A DNA stretch of 64,000 nucleotides from Pseudomonas karstica (GTDB lineage Bacteria; Pseudomonadota; Gammaproteobacteria; Pseudomonadales; Pseudomonadaceae): positions 238,892 through 302,891 of the forward strand of contig NZ_WLYI01000002.1 in NCBI RefSeq assembly GCF_009707515.1, in the 5' to 3' direction. The notes under the pieces are model-generated. The model had not been told where the DNA came from. It did not search any database and was given only the letters and a program-made list of their open reading frames with translations. This document shows positions 54,326 through 63,956 of the stretch, piece by piece (position 1 is the stretch's first letter; each line of letters opens with the position of its first letter). Position numbers and translations under genes: made by a program.

Positions 54326-55714
54326 ATGTCGACCGCCCACCACGTCAGCCCCGACGAGATCCGCAAAGGCTTCTCCAAAGCCATGTCCGACATGTACCGC
54401 GATGAAGTGCCGCTGTATGGCGCATTGCTGGAGCTGGTGGCCGAGACCAATGCCCGGGTGTTGGAAAGCGACAGCGCGCTGGCGCAACAGCTGCAACGCA
54501 CCGGGGAGATCCAGCGCCTGGACATGGAACGCCACGGTGCCATCCGCCTGGGCACCGCCGAGGAACTGGCAACCATCTGCCGCCTGTTTGCGGTGATGGG
54601 TATGCAGCCGGTGGGCTACTACGACCTGACTCCAGCCGGAGTACCCGTGCATTCAACAGCCTTTCGCGCGGTACATGAAAGCGCGCTGCAGGCCAGCCCG
54701 TTCAGGGTCTTCACCTCGTTGCTGCGCCTGGAGCTGATCGAAAACCCCGAACTGCGCGGATTTGCCCTGGCCGCCCTGGCCAAGCGTTCGATCTTCACCC
54801 CACGCGCCCTGGCACTGATCGAACAATCGGAAAAAGACGGCGGCCTCGGCGCCGCCGACACCGAAGAGTTCATTCAACAAGCACTGGAAACCTTCCGCTG
54901 GCACCACACCGCCACCGTCAGCGCCACACAATACCAACAGCTGAGCGACCAGCACCGGCTGATCGCCGACGTGGTGGCCTTCAAGGGCCCACACATCAAT
55001 CACTTGACCCCCCGCACCCTGGACATCGACCAGGTGCAAGCCGCCATGCCCGGCAAAGGCATCACCCCCAAAGCCGTGATCGAAGGCCCGCCCCGGCGCC
55101 ACTGCCCGATCCTGCTGCGCCAGACCAGCTTCAAGGCCCTGGACGAAGCCATCGCCTTTACCGATGCCAAAGGTAGCCACAGCGCACGCTTCGGTGAAAT
55201 CGAACAACGCGGCGTGGCGCTGACCCCAAAAGGCCGGGCCTTGTATGACGAACTACTGAATGCAGCGCGAGATGAACTGGGTACGCTCCCCACCCAAGCC
55301 AATGCCGGGCGCTACACCGAACTGATGGCGCTGCATTTCCAGGCCTTCCCGGACGATCATCAGCAGATGCGCCAGCAGGCGCTGGCGTATTTCCGCTATT
55401 TCGTCACCGACAAGGGGCTGGCGGCGCGCGGTCAGGCCAATCAACCCAGCACGCTGGACGCGTTGATCGAAGCCGGCCACGTGGATGTAGAGCCATTGGT
55501 CTATGAAGACTTTCTACCGGTGAGCGCGGCGGGGATTTTCCAGTCGAACCTGGGGGATGCGGCGCAAAGTCACTACGCGGCGAACTCCAATCAGGTGGAG
55601 TTTGAAAAAGCCTTGGGGCGCCAGACGATTGATGAGTTGCAGCTATACGGGCAGACCCAGCAGCGCTCGATCATGGTGTGCGCTTCGGCATTGGACTTGC
55701 CGACACTGACGTGA
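54326..55714 (+). CDS. hglS: 2-oxoadipate dioxygenase/decarboxylase (DUF1338)
   Basis: A 462-residue DUF1338 (YdcJ-like) iron(II) enzyme that turns 2-oxoadipate into D-2-hydroxyglutarate, closing the D-lysine/2-aminoadipate route in pseudomonads. Key residues known for the P. putida enzyme are in place: His70 and Arg74 (MERHGAIR), His226 (HINHLTP), and a Glu metal ligand in FGEIEQRG (about 289-296). Length is normal. No other lysine-degradation gene is in the window. It is flanked by a divergent glycosidase and, downstream, a palindromic hairpin. Confidence 0.9.
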   Translation: MSTAHHVSPDEIRKGFSKAMSDMYRDEVPLYGALLELVAETNARVLESDSALAQQLQRTGEIQRLDMERHGAIRLGTAEELATICRLFAVMGMQPVGYYDLTPAGVPVHSTAFRAVHESALQASPFRVFTSLLRLELIENPELRGFALAALAKRSIFTPRALALIEQSEKDGGLGAADTEEFIQQALETFRWHHTATVSATQYQQLSDQHRLIADVVAFKGPHINHLTPRTLDIDQVQAAMPGKGITPKAVIEGPPRRHCPILLRQTSFKALDEAIAFTDAKGSHSARFGEIEQRGVALTPKGRALYDELLNAARDELGTLPTQANAGRYTELMALHFQAFPDDHQQMRQQALAYFRYFVTDKGLAARGQANQPSTLDALIEAGHVDVEPLVYEDFLPVSAAGIFQSNLGDAAQSHYAANSNQVEFEKALGRQTIDELQLYGQTQQRSIMVCASALDLPTLT

Positions 55715-55722
55715 AGTAAAAA

Positions 55723-55782
55723 GTTCGCCCGACACCATAGCGCAGTCCTTGCGCCGTAAATGAGCCCCTGGGTCGGGCGAAC
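55723..55782. repeat. Inverted repeat after hglS
   Basis: GTTCGCCCGAC (55723-55733) and GTCGGGCGAAC (55772-55782) are perfect 11-bp complements around 38 bp. They lie between the converging hglS and ydcH-type genes and could form a large terminating hairpin. Confidence 0.6.
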
Positions 55783-55845
55783 GATTGGCATGATAGGCAG
55801 CAGGGACGATGCTGTCTTTCGGAAAATTCTGAACAAATCTTCTTC

Positions 55846-56079
55846 CTAGTGCGCTTTCTCCAACTGCTGAACAACCTTGTCTTTGATCGACAGGCGCTTC
55901 TTCTTCAGCCTCTCCAACTCGTCATCGCCGCCGCCCGAGGACTCAAGCTCCAGCACATCCTTGTCGGCGCTGTCATATTGATGCAGCAGCGAATCCAGGT
56001 AGTTGTCGCCAGCCCTGCGTTTTTGAATATCTTCCCTGGTGAAAGTCAGGTCCTGATACAGGTCATGTTTCACTGGCAT
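55846..56079 (-). CDS. YdcH-family small protein (DUF465)
   Basis: A 77-residue, highly charged helical protein of the YdcH/DUF465 family: HDLYQDLTFTREDIQKR near the start, a DSLLHQYDSADKDV middle, and the typical LERLKKKRLSIKDKV end. Members are small cytoplasmic proteins of unknown function, widespread in Proteobacteria, predicted to be helical hairpins. RBS GGAGGT is ideal. It is transcribed toward hglS. Function not assigned. Confidence 0.88.
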   Translation of the reverse strand: MPVKHDLYQDLTFTREDIQKRRAGDNYLDSLLHQYDSADKDVLELESSGGGDDELERLKKKRLSIKDKVVQQLEKAH

Positions 56080-56266
56080 GGAGCACCTCCGTAAATGGGT
56101 CGATGGCTGACATCCATGAACCTAGCCTATCCAAGGACCTCTTGTCATGTTTGAGGCCAAGCCTGTCGCGTTTGTGTCCCCACTCGTCGCTGGGAGTGCG
56201 ATGGGATAAAACCTTTGCCGCCCCCTGCCCTCCACTGTAGATCGCCACCCGAGGAGGACAGGTTCC

Positions 56267-58333
56267 ATGAATCAAGCTGCCAACGCTGTCGACACCCTGT
56301 GCATCAACACTATTCGCACCCTGGCCATGGACGCCGTACAGAAGGCCAACTCCGGGCACCCCGGCACGCCCATGGGCCTGGCGCCGGTGGGTTACACCCT
56401 ATGGCAGCGCTTTTTGCGTTACCACCCCGAACACCCTGATTGGCCCAACCGCGACCGTTTCGTCTTGTCCGTGGGCCACGCCTCGATGCTGCTCTATTCA
56501 TTGCTGCACCTGGCCGGGGTGGTGGAAATCGATGAGCACGGCAAACGCTGCGGCAACCCGGCCATCAGCCTCGAGGACATCAAGCAGTTCCGGCAGATGG
56601 GTTCCAAGACCCCGGGCCACCCGGAATACCGCATGACCACCGGGGTGGAAACTACCACTGGACCCCTGGGCCAGGGTTGTGCCAACAGCGTCGGCATGGC
56701 CATGGCCGAGCGCTGGCTGGCCCGGCGTTTCAATCGGGACGCTCAGGTGCTGTTCGACTACGACGTCTACACCCTGTGCGGCGACGGCGACATGATGGAA
56801 GGCATCAGCAGCGAGGCTGCGTCACTGGCCGGGCACCTGAAGCTGGCGAACCTGTGCTGGATCTACGACAACAACACCATCAGCATCGAAGGCCACACCG
56901 AACTGGCCTTCAGCGAAGACGTGCTCAAACGCTTCCAGGCCTACGGCTGGCACACGTTGCATGTGACCGACGCCAATGATCTCCAGGCCCTGAGCGACGC
57001 CCTGCAAGCCTTCAAGGCCAACACCGGGGCACCGACGCTGATCGTGGTCGACAGCGTAATCGGCTACGGCTCGCCGCATAAACACAACACTGCCGCCGCC
57101 CATGGCGAGCCCTTGGGCGAGGACGAAATCCGCCTGACCAAGGCGGCCTATGGTTGGCCCGAGGATTCCAGTTTCCTGATACCGGACGAGGCCCGCACGG
57201 CGTTGCGCGATGGGCTGATGGCCCGTGCCAGGCCCTTATATGAGCAATGGGCCCAGGCGCTGTCCCAACTCGAGCAGGACGAACCAGGCCTGGCCGACGA
57301 GTGGCGGCGCATGCGCGCCGGGGAAATGCCCGGGCATTGGCAAGACCGCGTACCCACCTTTGCCAGTGATGCCAAGGGCGTGGCCAGCCGGGCTTCGGGC
57401 GGCGAAGTATTGAACGCTTTCGCCCAGCAGATCCCCTGGTTGCTGGGTGGCTCAGCGGATTTATCCCCTTCCACCAAGACCAACCTGACCTTCGAGGGGG
57501 CCGGGCGCTTCAGTGCTGATGACTACAGCGGGCGTAACCTGCACTTCGGTATCCGCGAGCACGCCATGGGCGCCATTGCCAACGGAATGGCGTTATCGTA
57601 CCTGCGGCCGTACACCTCGACCTTCCTGGTATTCAGCGACTACATGAAACCGCCGATCCGCCTGGCGGCGATCATGGAGTTGCCGGTGGTGTTTGTGTTC
57701 ACCCATGACTCCATTGGCGTTGGCGAAGATGGCCCAACCCACCAACCGATCGAACACCTGAGCCAACTGCGCGCCACGCCTGGGCTGCTGACCCTGCGCC
57801 CAGGCGATGCCAATGAAACCCTGGAAGCCTGGAAGATCGCCCTGGCCCAGACTCATCGTCCCAGCTGCATGGTGCTCTCGCGGCAGAACCTGCCAACCCT
57901 TGACCGCACGAAATATGCCGCGGCGTCCGGTGCCCGCCGGGGTGCCTATGTGTTGGCCGGGGCCGAGAACCCCGAAATAATCCTGATGGCCACCGGCAGC
58001 GAGGTCAGCCTGGCGGTGGAGGCTTATGAACAGTTGAAAACCGACGGCGTGGCGGCCCGGGTGGTATCGATGCCGAGCTGGGAGCTGTTTGAAGAGCAGG
58101 ACCGGGCCTACCGCGACAGTGTATTGCCGCCCGCCGTGAAAGCTCGGGTGGTGGTGGAACAGGCCGGCCCCCTCGGCTGGGACCGTTATGTCGGGCAGAC
58201 CGGGGCCAAGGTGGTGATGAACAGCTTCGGTGCCTCGGCACCGCTGGCCAAGTTGCAGACCAAGTTCGGGTTTACCCTGGAGAATGTGGTGAAGCTGGCC
58301 AAAGAGCAGATCCAACACCATCACCCAGGCTAA
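56267..58333 (+). CDS. Transketolase
   Basis: A 688-residue thiamine-diphosphate enzyme moving two-carbon units between ketoses and aldoses. The cofactor motif is LCGDGDMMEGISSEAASLAG (about 168-187) with a final YDNNTIS; His28-type substrate contact is in ANSGHPGTPMG (about 28-38), catalytic Glu in FGIREHAMGAI (about 427-437) and the phosphate-site His/Ser/Arg in HDSIGVGEDGPTHQPIEH. Length is typical. It is not beside epd-pgk-fba, so it may be a second transketolase. It would use erythrose 4-phosphate formed by the tetritol cluster. RBS AGGAGG-like lies upstream. Confidence 0.93.
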   Translation: MNQAANAVDTLCINTIRTLAMDAVQKANSGHPGTPMGLAPVGYTLWQRFLRYHPEHPDWPNRDRFVLSVGHASMLLYSLLHLAGVVEIDEHGKRCGNPAISLEDIKQFRQMGSKTPGHPEYRMTTGVETTTGPLGQGCANSVGMAMAERWLARRFNRDAQVLFDYDVYTLCGDGDMMEGISSEAASLAGHLKLANLCWIYDNNTISIEGHTELAFSEDVLKRFQAYGWHTLHVTDANDLQALSDALQAFKANTGAPTLIVVDSVIGYGSPHKHNTAAAHGEPLGEDEIRLTKAAYGWPEDSSFLIPDEARTALRDGLMARARPLYEQWAQALSQLEQDEPGLADEWRRMRAGEMPGHWQDRVPTFASDAKGVASRASGGEVLNAFAQQIPWLLGGSADLSPSTKTNLTFEGAGRFSADDYSGRNLHFGIREHAMGAIANGMALSYLRPYTSTFLVFSDYMKPPIRLAAIMELPVVFVFTHDSIGVGEDGPTHQPIEHLSQLRATPGLLTLRPGDANETLEAWKIALAQTHRPSCMVLSRQNLPTLDRTKYAAASGARRGAYVLAGAENPEIILMATGSEVSLAVEAYEQLKTDGVAARVVSMPSWELFEEQDRAYRDSVLPPAVKARVVVEQAGPLGWDRYVGQTGAKVVMNSFGASAPLAKLQTKFGFTLENVVKLAKEQIQHHHPG

Positions 58334-58469
58334 CACCACCCGCGGGGAGGTGACGCTTGCACTCCAGCTTCGGCAGGCCGCCGTTTACAGGTAAACTCCT
58401 GGTTTTTCACCGCCCCTTTTCGCTCATGGCGGCCACCCACACTGAGCTTTATTTGCTACGGAGTTCGCC

Positions 58470-59711
58470 TTGCGTCTGTTCCACACCTCCGACTGGCACC
58501 TGGGCCAAAACCTCCACGGCCAGGAACGCGACTTCGAACACACCTGCTTTCTCGGCTGGCTGTTAGGCCAACTGACCACACATCGCCCTGACGTGCTGCT
58601 GATTGCCGGTGATATCTTCGACACCGTCAATCCGCCGCTCAAGGCCCAGGAACGCCTGTACGACTTCATCATCAGCGCCCACGAACAAAACCCCGAACTG
58701 ACCATCGTCATGATTGCCGGCAACCACGACTCCGGTTCACGCATCGAACTGCCCGCGCCGCTGATGCGCCGCCTGCGCACCCATGCCCTGGGCCGGGTAC
58801 TGTGGCTGGATGATGGCCAACTGGACGTCGAGCGCCTGCTGATCCCGTTGCCCGACAAGACCGACACCGTCGTCGGCTGGTGCCTGGCCCTGCCTTTCCT
58901 GCGCCCGGCGGAAGTCACCGGCGCGCAATTGGGGGACGATTATCTGCGCGGCATCGGCCAGGTCCACGAATGGCTGATTGCCGCGGCCAACGCCAAGCGC
59001 CAACCAGGCCAGGCGCTGATCGCCATCAGCCACGCCCACATGGCCGGAGGCTCGGTGTCGGAAGACTCCGAGCGCAGCCTGATCATCGGCAATGCCGAAG
59101 CACTGCCGGCCAGCCTGTTCGATGCCAGTGTCAGCTATGTGGCCCTCGGCCATTTGCACAAGCCGCAACGGGTCAACGGCGAGGAGCGCATTCGTTACAG
59201 CGGCTCGCCGATTCCGTTGTCGTTTTCCGAAATCGGCTATCAGCACCAGATTCTCGATGTGCAGCTTGAGGGAGAAACCCTGGTCAGCGTCGAGCCTCGC
59301 CTGATTCCACGCGCCGTCAATCTGCAGCGCCTGGAAGCAGCGCCCCTGGCCGATATCCTCAAGCAACTGGCAGGCTTGCCCGATATCGACCTGCTGGCCG
59401 ACACCCAACGCCAACCTTGGCTGGAAGTGCGCGTGCGCCTCGACGAGCCCCAGCCGGACCTGCGCCAGCAAGTGGAAAACGCCTTGCAAGGCAAGGCTGT
59501 GCGCCTGGTGCGCATCGCCGCCGAATACGCAGGCCCAGGCCATCACGAAGACAACCAGGCAGATCGGTTGATCGAACTCGACCAGCTCACACCCCAGGAA
59601 TTGTTCAGTCGCGCCTGGCAGGAAAGCTACGGCAATGAAGTGGATGAACAGACCTTGAAGGATTTCGCCGTGCTGCTCCAGGAAGTGCAACAGGAAGGTG
59701 AGCAGCCATGA
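58470..59711 (+). CDS. sbcD: Exonuclease subunit SbcD
   Basis: A 413-residue Mre11-type nuclease that with SbcC cleaves hairpins and protein-blocked DNA ends. Phosphoesterase motifs are HTSDWHLGQ (residues 5-13), LIAGDIFD, IAGNHDSG, ISHAH and ALGHLHKPQ. The start is a rare TTG at 58470 (LRLFHTSDW), preceded by ACGGAG, and is forced by the family N-terminus. It overlaps sbcC by 4 bp. It lies in the usual order sbcD-sbcC. Confidence 0.95.
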   Translation: MRLFHTSDWHLGQNLHGQERDFEHTCFLGWLLGQLTTHRPDVLLIAGDIFDTVNPPLKAQERLYDFIISAHEQNPELTIVMIAGNHDSGSRIELPAPLMRRLRTHALGRVLWLDDGQLDVERLLIPLPDKTDTVVGWCLALPFLRPAEVTGAQLGDDYLRGIGQVHEWLIAAANAKRQPGQALIAISHAHMAGGSVSEDSERSLIIGNAEALPASLFDASVSYVALGHLHKPQRVNGEERIRYSGSPIPLSFSEIGYQHQILDVQLEGETLVSVEPRLIPRAVNLQRLEAAPLADILKQLAGLPDIDLLADTQRQPWLEVRVRLDEPQPDLRQQVENALQGKAVRLVRIAAEYAGPGHHEDNQADRLIELDQLTPQELFSRAWQESYGNEVDEQTLKDFAVLLQEVQQEGEQP

Positions 59712-62700
59712 AAATCCTCGCCATTCGCCTGAAAAACCTCGCCTCCCTGGCCGGGCCGTTTGAAATCGACTTCAGCGCCGAACCCCTGGCCAGTGCCGGG
59801 TTGTTTGCCATCACCGGACCGACCGGCGCGGGTAAAAGTACCTTACTGGATGCACTGTGCCTGGCACTGTTTGGTGCCGTGCCACGCCTGGGGGACACCG
59901 GCCAGGCGAAGATGCCCGATGCCGACACTGACATTTCCATCGGTGATCCACGTACCCTGATTCGCCGTGGCACCGGCGGCGGTTATGCCGAAGTGGATTT
60001 TGTCGGCGTCAGCGGCCATCGCTATCGCGCTCGCTGGGAAGCCAATCGCGCCCGGGACAAGGCCAGCGGCAAGCTGCAAAACAGCCGGCAAAGCCTGATC
60101 GACCTGGACAGCGACCAACTGCTGGCCAGCCAGAAAACCGAATACAAGGCCCAGTTGGAGTTGGCCCTGGGCTTGAATTTCGAGCAGTTCACTCGGGCAG
60201 TGTTGCTGGCGCAAAGTGAGTTCAGCGCGTTCCTCAAGGCCAACGACAACGAGCGCAGCGAATTACTGGAAAAACTCACCGATACCGCGCTCTACACCCA
60301 ATTGGGGCGCCGCGCGTTCGACAAGGCCAAGGAGGCCAGGGACGCTCACAAACTGCTGCAAGACCAGGCCACCGGCATCACGCCATTGCCTGGTGAAGCC
60401 CGCGCCGAACTGGATCAACAACTGAGCGAGGCCCAGCAGCAACTCAAGGCCCAACAAACCCAGCTCAAACAACTTGAACACCAACACACCTGGCTCAAAG
60501 AGTTGCGTGAATGGCAGGAGCGCCAGCACAGTGCGCTCGAACAGCTGCAGCAGGCCCGGCAGGCGTGGGAAAGCCAGGGCCCGCAGCGGCTGGACTTAAG
60601 CCGACTGGAACAACTGGCGCCGCAGCGTCATCACTTCTCGCGCCAAACCGAACTGACGAGCCAACTGGCGCCCTTGGCCGCCCAGATCCGCCAGCACCTG
60701 GAACAACAAACCTCCCTGCACACCCGCCAGGAACAATTGCAGCAACATCAAGCCCATGCGCAACAGACCTTGGCTGAAGCCCTCAAACAGCAAGCCGATG
60801 CCGTGCCATTGCTGCGCCAGGCCTTCGAGGAACACAGTACCCTCGCCCGCCTGACCCGCGATCTTGGCCAAAGCACCGAGCAAAAGCAGCAGGCTGAAAC
60901 CGCCTGTACAGAAGGCCAGGCCGTCCTGAGTAGCTTGCAGGATCGGCAACAACAACTCGCTGCCCACTTGCAGCAATTGGCCGCGCAACTGGAACACAGC
61001 GCCGCCCTCGCCCCCTTGAGCGACGCCTGGACTTATCAGCGCGAACGCCTGCAACAACTGATGCTGATCGGCAATCGCCTGAACAAAGGCCAGGCCGAAC
61101 TGCCGCACCTGGAGCTGCGGGCCAGCGCCGCCAGCGAGCAATGGGCCCAGCAACGCAACGCCCTGGACTTGCTGTATCAGGAGGCTGGCGCCGAGCCACA
61201 CGCGGTGGCGGAACAGATCCAACTGCTGGACAGTCTGTTGAAGGACAATCGCAAACAGCAACGGGCCTTTGAAGACTTGGCACGGCAGTGGGAAACCTGT
61301 CAAAAACTGGAGACCCGCGCCAATGACCTCAATGCCAAGCAGTTGGCGGCCAAGCAACAGCGCGAAGCGTTCAACCGCGTAGGCGTCCAGGCCAAGGCGG
61401 ATCTTGCCGTAGCCGAGCAAACGCTTTCGGTCATCCAGCAACTGTTGGAGCGCCAGCGCCTGGCACGTGACATCAACGTCCAGACATTGCGCGAACAATT
61501 GGAGCCCGATCAACCCTGCCCTGTCTGTGGCAGCATCGATCATCCGTATCATTCCTCCGCTGCCTTGCTCGGCAGTCTTGAACGCCATGACGAAGAGGAA
61601 GTGACCAACGCCCGCAAAGCCGTTGATGCACTCAAAGAAAAAATCGACGGCCTGCGTACAGAACTCGCAGAGCTGATCGCCCAGCAAAAAGAGCGGTTAC
61701 GCCAACAACAGGATGTCGCGGCAGAACAACAAGCCCTGGCCCCTGGCCTCGAGGCTCATCCTTTGTCAGGATTGCTGTTCAATCAGGATGCCGCCAAGCG
61801 CAGCGCCTGGCTGGCCCAGCAACTGAACCAGTTGAACCAAAACATCACCCAGGACGAACAACGCCAGGGCGCCCTGCTCAACCTGCAACAAAACGCCGGC
61901 CGGATGCAGCAACAACTGCAGGCCGCCCAGGATGCCAGCCAGCAGGCACGCCAACAGCTGGTGGACCAGCAGCGGGAACTGGCAGGCGATCGCGAGCGCT
62001 TGGAAGAAGAACTCAACGCTTTCGCCAGCCTGTTGCCGAGCGAGACATTGCAGGGTTTGCGCACGGAGCCGGCGGCGACGTTCATGCAGCTTGATCAACT
62101 GATCAGCCAGCGCCTGGAACACCTGGAGCATCAGCGTGAAGAACTCGCCGAGCAGCAACAGCGCCAGCAGGCGATCGAAAAGGAACAGGACCGCCAGCAA
62201 CATCGCCAACAACAACTGGAGGTGTTGCACCAACAATTTTCCAACCTGAGCGCCCAACAACAGGCTGCACAGGAAAAACTCGCCGGGCTACTGGGAGAAC
62301 ACACCAGTGCCGAGCAGTGGCAGCAGCAATTGGACCATGCGGTCGAACAGGCCCGCAGCACTGAGGTGCTGGCCAACCAGCAGTTGCAAGGCACTCGCAA
62401 TGAACTGATCCAACTGGCAGCCGATCTCAAGTCCCGGCATGAGCGCCAACAAGCCCTGGAAACCGAACAGCAGGCACTCAACCGCCACCTCGGCGAATGG
62501 CGCGCCTTGCATCCGGAGCTGGACGACGATGGCCTGGCGCGCCTGCTGGCGATAGACGAAGCGCAAGTCGGACAACTACGCCAACAGCTGCAGCAGGGCG
62601 AGAAGGTCGTCGAACAAGCCAAGGTCCTGCTGCAAGAACGCGAACAACGCCTCAAGGACCACCAAGCCCTGCACAACGGCAACCTCGACGCCGGACAATT

Positions 62701-63346
62701 GGACAGTGCGCTGGGCGAACTCAACGGTCTGTTGGCAAACGGTGAAAAACACTGCGCCGAATTACGCGCCCGACAAGCCGAAGACCAGCGCCGCCAGGAT
62801 GCCAACCTGGCCCTGGCGCTCACGACCGCCAAGGCCTATGAAGAGTGGCAACGCTGGGCGCGACTCAATGCGCTGATTGGCTCGGCCACCGGCGACACCT
62901 TCCGCAAGATCGCCCAGGCCTACAACCTCGACCTGCTGGTGCACCACGCCAACGTACAACTGCGCCAACTGGTGCGCCGCTACCGCCTCAAACGCGGCGG
63001 CAGCATGCTCGGTTTGCTGGTACGGGACACGGAAATGGGTGACGAGCTGCGTTCGGTGCATTCGCTGTCAGGCGGTGAAACGTTCCTCGTGTCCCTGGCC
63101 CTGGCGCTGGGGTTGGCGTCGATGGCATCCAGCACGTTGAAGATTGAATCGCTGTTTATCGACGAAGGCTTCGGCAGCCTCGACCCCGAGTCCCTGCAAC
63201 TGGCAATGGACGCCCTGGACGGTCTACAAGCCCAGGGCCGCAAGGTGGCGGTCATTTCCCATGTGCAGGAAATGCACGAGCGAATTCCGGTGCAGATCCA
63301 GGTCAAGCGCCTGGGCAATGGCCTGAGCACCCTGGAGGTCAAGTGA
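59708..63346 (+). CDS. sbcC: Exonuclease subunit SbcC
   Basis: A 1212-residue Rad50-type ATPase. The N-terminal half-domain holds Walker A TGPTGAGKSTLL (about 36-47), a coiled-coil arm follows (about 200-600, very Gln-rich), the zinc hook is CPVC at 604-607, a second arm runs back (610-1040), and the C-terminal half-domain has signature LSGGETFLVSLALALGLA and Walker B LFIDEGFGSLDPES. It forms a dimer around the SbcD nuclease. The arms' Gln/Leu repeats give the DNA its low complexity. Its stop overlaps the next gene's GTG start. Confidence 0.96.
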   Translation: MKILAIRLKNLASLAGPFEIDFSAEPLASAGLFAITGPTGAGKSTLLDALCLALFGAVPRLGDTGQAKMPDADTDISIGDPRTLIRRGTGGGYAEVDFVGVSGHRYRARWEANRARDKASGKLQNSRQSLIDLDSDQLLASQKTEYKAQLELALGLNFEQFTRAVLLAQSEFSAFLKANDNERSELLEKLTDTALYTQLGRRAFDKAKEARDAHKLLQDQATGITPLPGEARAELDQQLSEAQQQLKAQQTQLKQLEHQHTWLKELREWQERQHSALEQLQQARQAWESQGPQRLDLSRLEQLAPQRHHFSRQTELTSQLAPLAAQIRQHLEQQTSLHTRQEQLQQHQAHAQQTLAEALKQQADAVPLLRQAFEEHSTLARLTRDLGQSTEQKQQAETACTEGQAVLSSLQDRQQQLAAHLQQLAAQLEHSAALAPLSDAWTYQRERLQQLMLIGNRLNKGQAELPHLELRASAASEQWAQQRNALDLLYQEAGAEPHAVAEQIQLLDSLLKDNRKQQRAFEDLARQWETCQKLETRANDLNAKQLAAKQQREAFNRVGVQAKADLAVAEQTLSVIQQLLERQRLARDINVQTLREQLEPDQPCPVCGSIDHPYHSSAALLGSLERHDEEEVTNARKAVDALKEKIDGLRTELAELIAQQKERLRQQQDVAAEQQALAPGLEAHPLSGLLFNQDAAKRSAWLAQQLNQLNQNITQDEQRQGALLNLQQNAGRMQQQLQAAQDASQQARQQLVDQQRELAGDRERLEEELNAFASLLPSETLQGLRTEPAATFMQLDQLISQRLEHLEHQREELAEQQQRQQAIEKEQDRQQHRQQQLEVLHQQFSNLSAQQQAAQEKLAGLLGEHTSAEQWQQQLDHAVEQARSTEVLANQQLQGTRNELIQLAADLKSRHERQQALETEQQALNRHLGEWRALHPELDDDGLARLLAIDEAQVGQLRQQLQQGEKVVEQAKVLLQEREQRLKDHQALHNGNLDAGQLDSALGELNGLLANGEKHCAELRARQAEDQRRQDANLALALTTAKAYEEWQRWARLNALIGSATGDTFRKIAQAYNLDLLVHHANVQLRQLVRRYRLKRGGSMLGLLVRDTEMGDELRSVHSLSGGETFLVSLALALGLASMASSTLKIESLFIDEGFGSLDPESLQLAMDALDGLQAQGRKVAVISHVQEMHERIPVQIQVKRLGNGLSTLEVK

Positions 63347-63948
63347 GCGAGGTGGTGTTGTATTCGTTTCGCCGCTGCCCGTACGCCATGCGCGCACGCA
63401 TGGCGTTGCGGTATTCGGGGGTGGCGGTGCAGATCCTCGAGGTCAGCCTCAGGGCCAAACCGCTGGACATGCTGGCGTTGTCGCCCAAGGGCACCGTGCC
63501 GGTGTTGAATGTGAACGGCCAGGTGATCGACGAAAGCCTGGCGATCATGCATTGGGCCCTGGCACAAAATGATCCCGAGGATTGGTTACTCAAGGATGAG
63601 CCCGCGACACAGTCGCTGATGGCTCAATTGATTGAAGAGAATGATCAGGCATTCAAGGTGCACTTGAATCGCTACAAGTACGCCGAACGCTATCCGGAAC
63701 AACCAATGGAACACTATCGGACCGAGGGCGAGGTGTTTTTGCAGAAGTTGGAGCTGTTGTTGGCTGAGCACGAGTATCTGCTGGCAGACCATCCAAGCCT
63801 GGCGGATGTGGCTCTGGCGCCGTTTGTGCGGCAGTTTGCCCATGTGGACCGGGAGTGGTTCGCAGGGGTGCCCTACCAGCGGTTGCAGGTCTGGCTGCAG
63901 CGGTTTCTGGAGTCAGACCTGTTTATCGGCGTAATGGCAAAGACCTGA
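63343..63948 (+). CDS. Glutathione S-transferase-like protein
   Basis: A 201-residue protein: thioredoxin-fold GST_N domain at residues 1-80 (YSFRRCPYAMRARMAL, with Cys10 as likely active residue; EVSLRAKPLDMLALSPKGTVPVL; DESLAIM glutathione motif) and an all-helical C-terminal domain (ADHPSLADVALAPFVRQFAHVD). The start is GTG at 63343, overlapping the sbcC stop, so translation is coupled. Enzymes of this group may be thiol transferases; the substrate is unknown. Confidence 0.88.
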   Translation: MSEVVLYSFRRCPYAMRARMALRYSGVAVQILEVSLRAKPLDMLALSPKGTVPVLNVNGQVIDESLAIMHWALAQNDPEDWLLKDEPATQSLMAQLIEENDQAFKVHLNRYKYAERYPEQPMEHYRTEGEVFLQKLELLLAEHEYLLADHPSLADVALAPFVRQFAHVDREWFAGVPYQRLQVWLQRFLESDLFIGVMAKT

Positions 63949-63956
63949 GGATCAGC

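Noticed and set aside
59708..63346. Low-complexity CAG/CAA-rich DNA as a repeat array
   Set aside because: It is the Gln-rich coiled-coil coding sequence of sbcC, not a tandem repeat.
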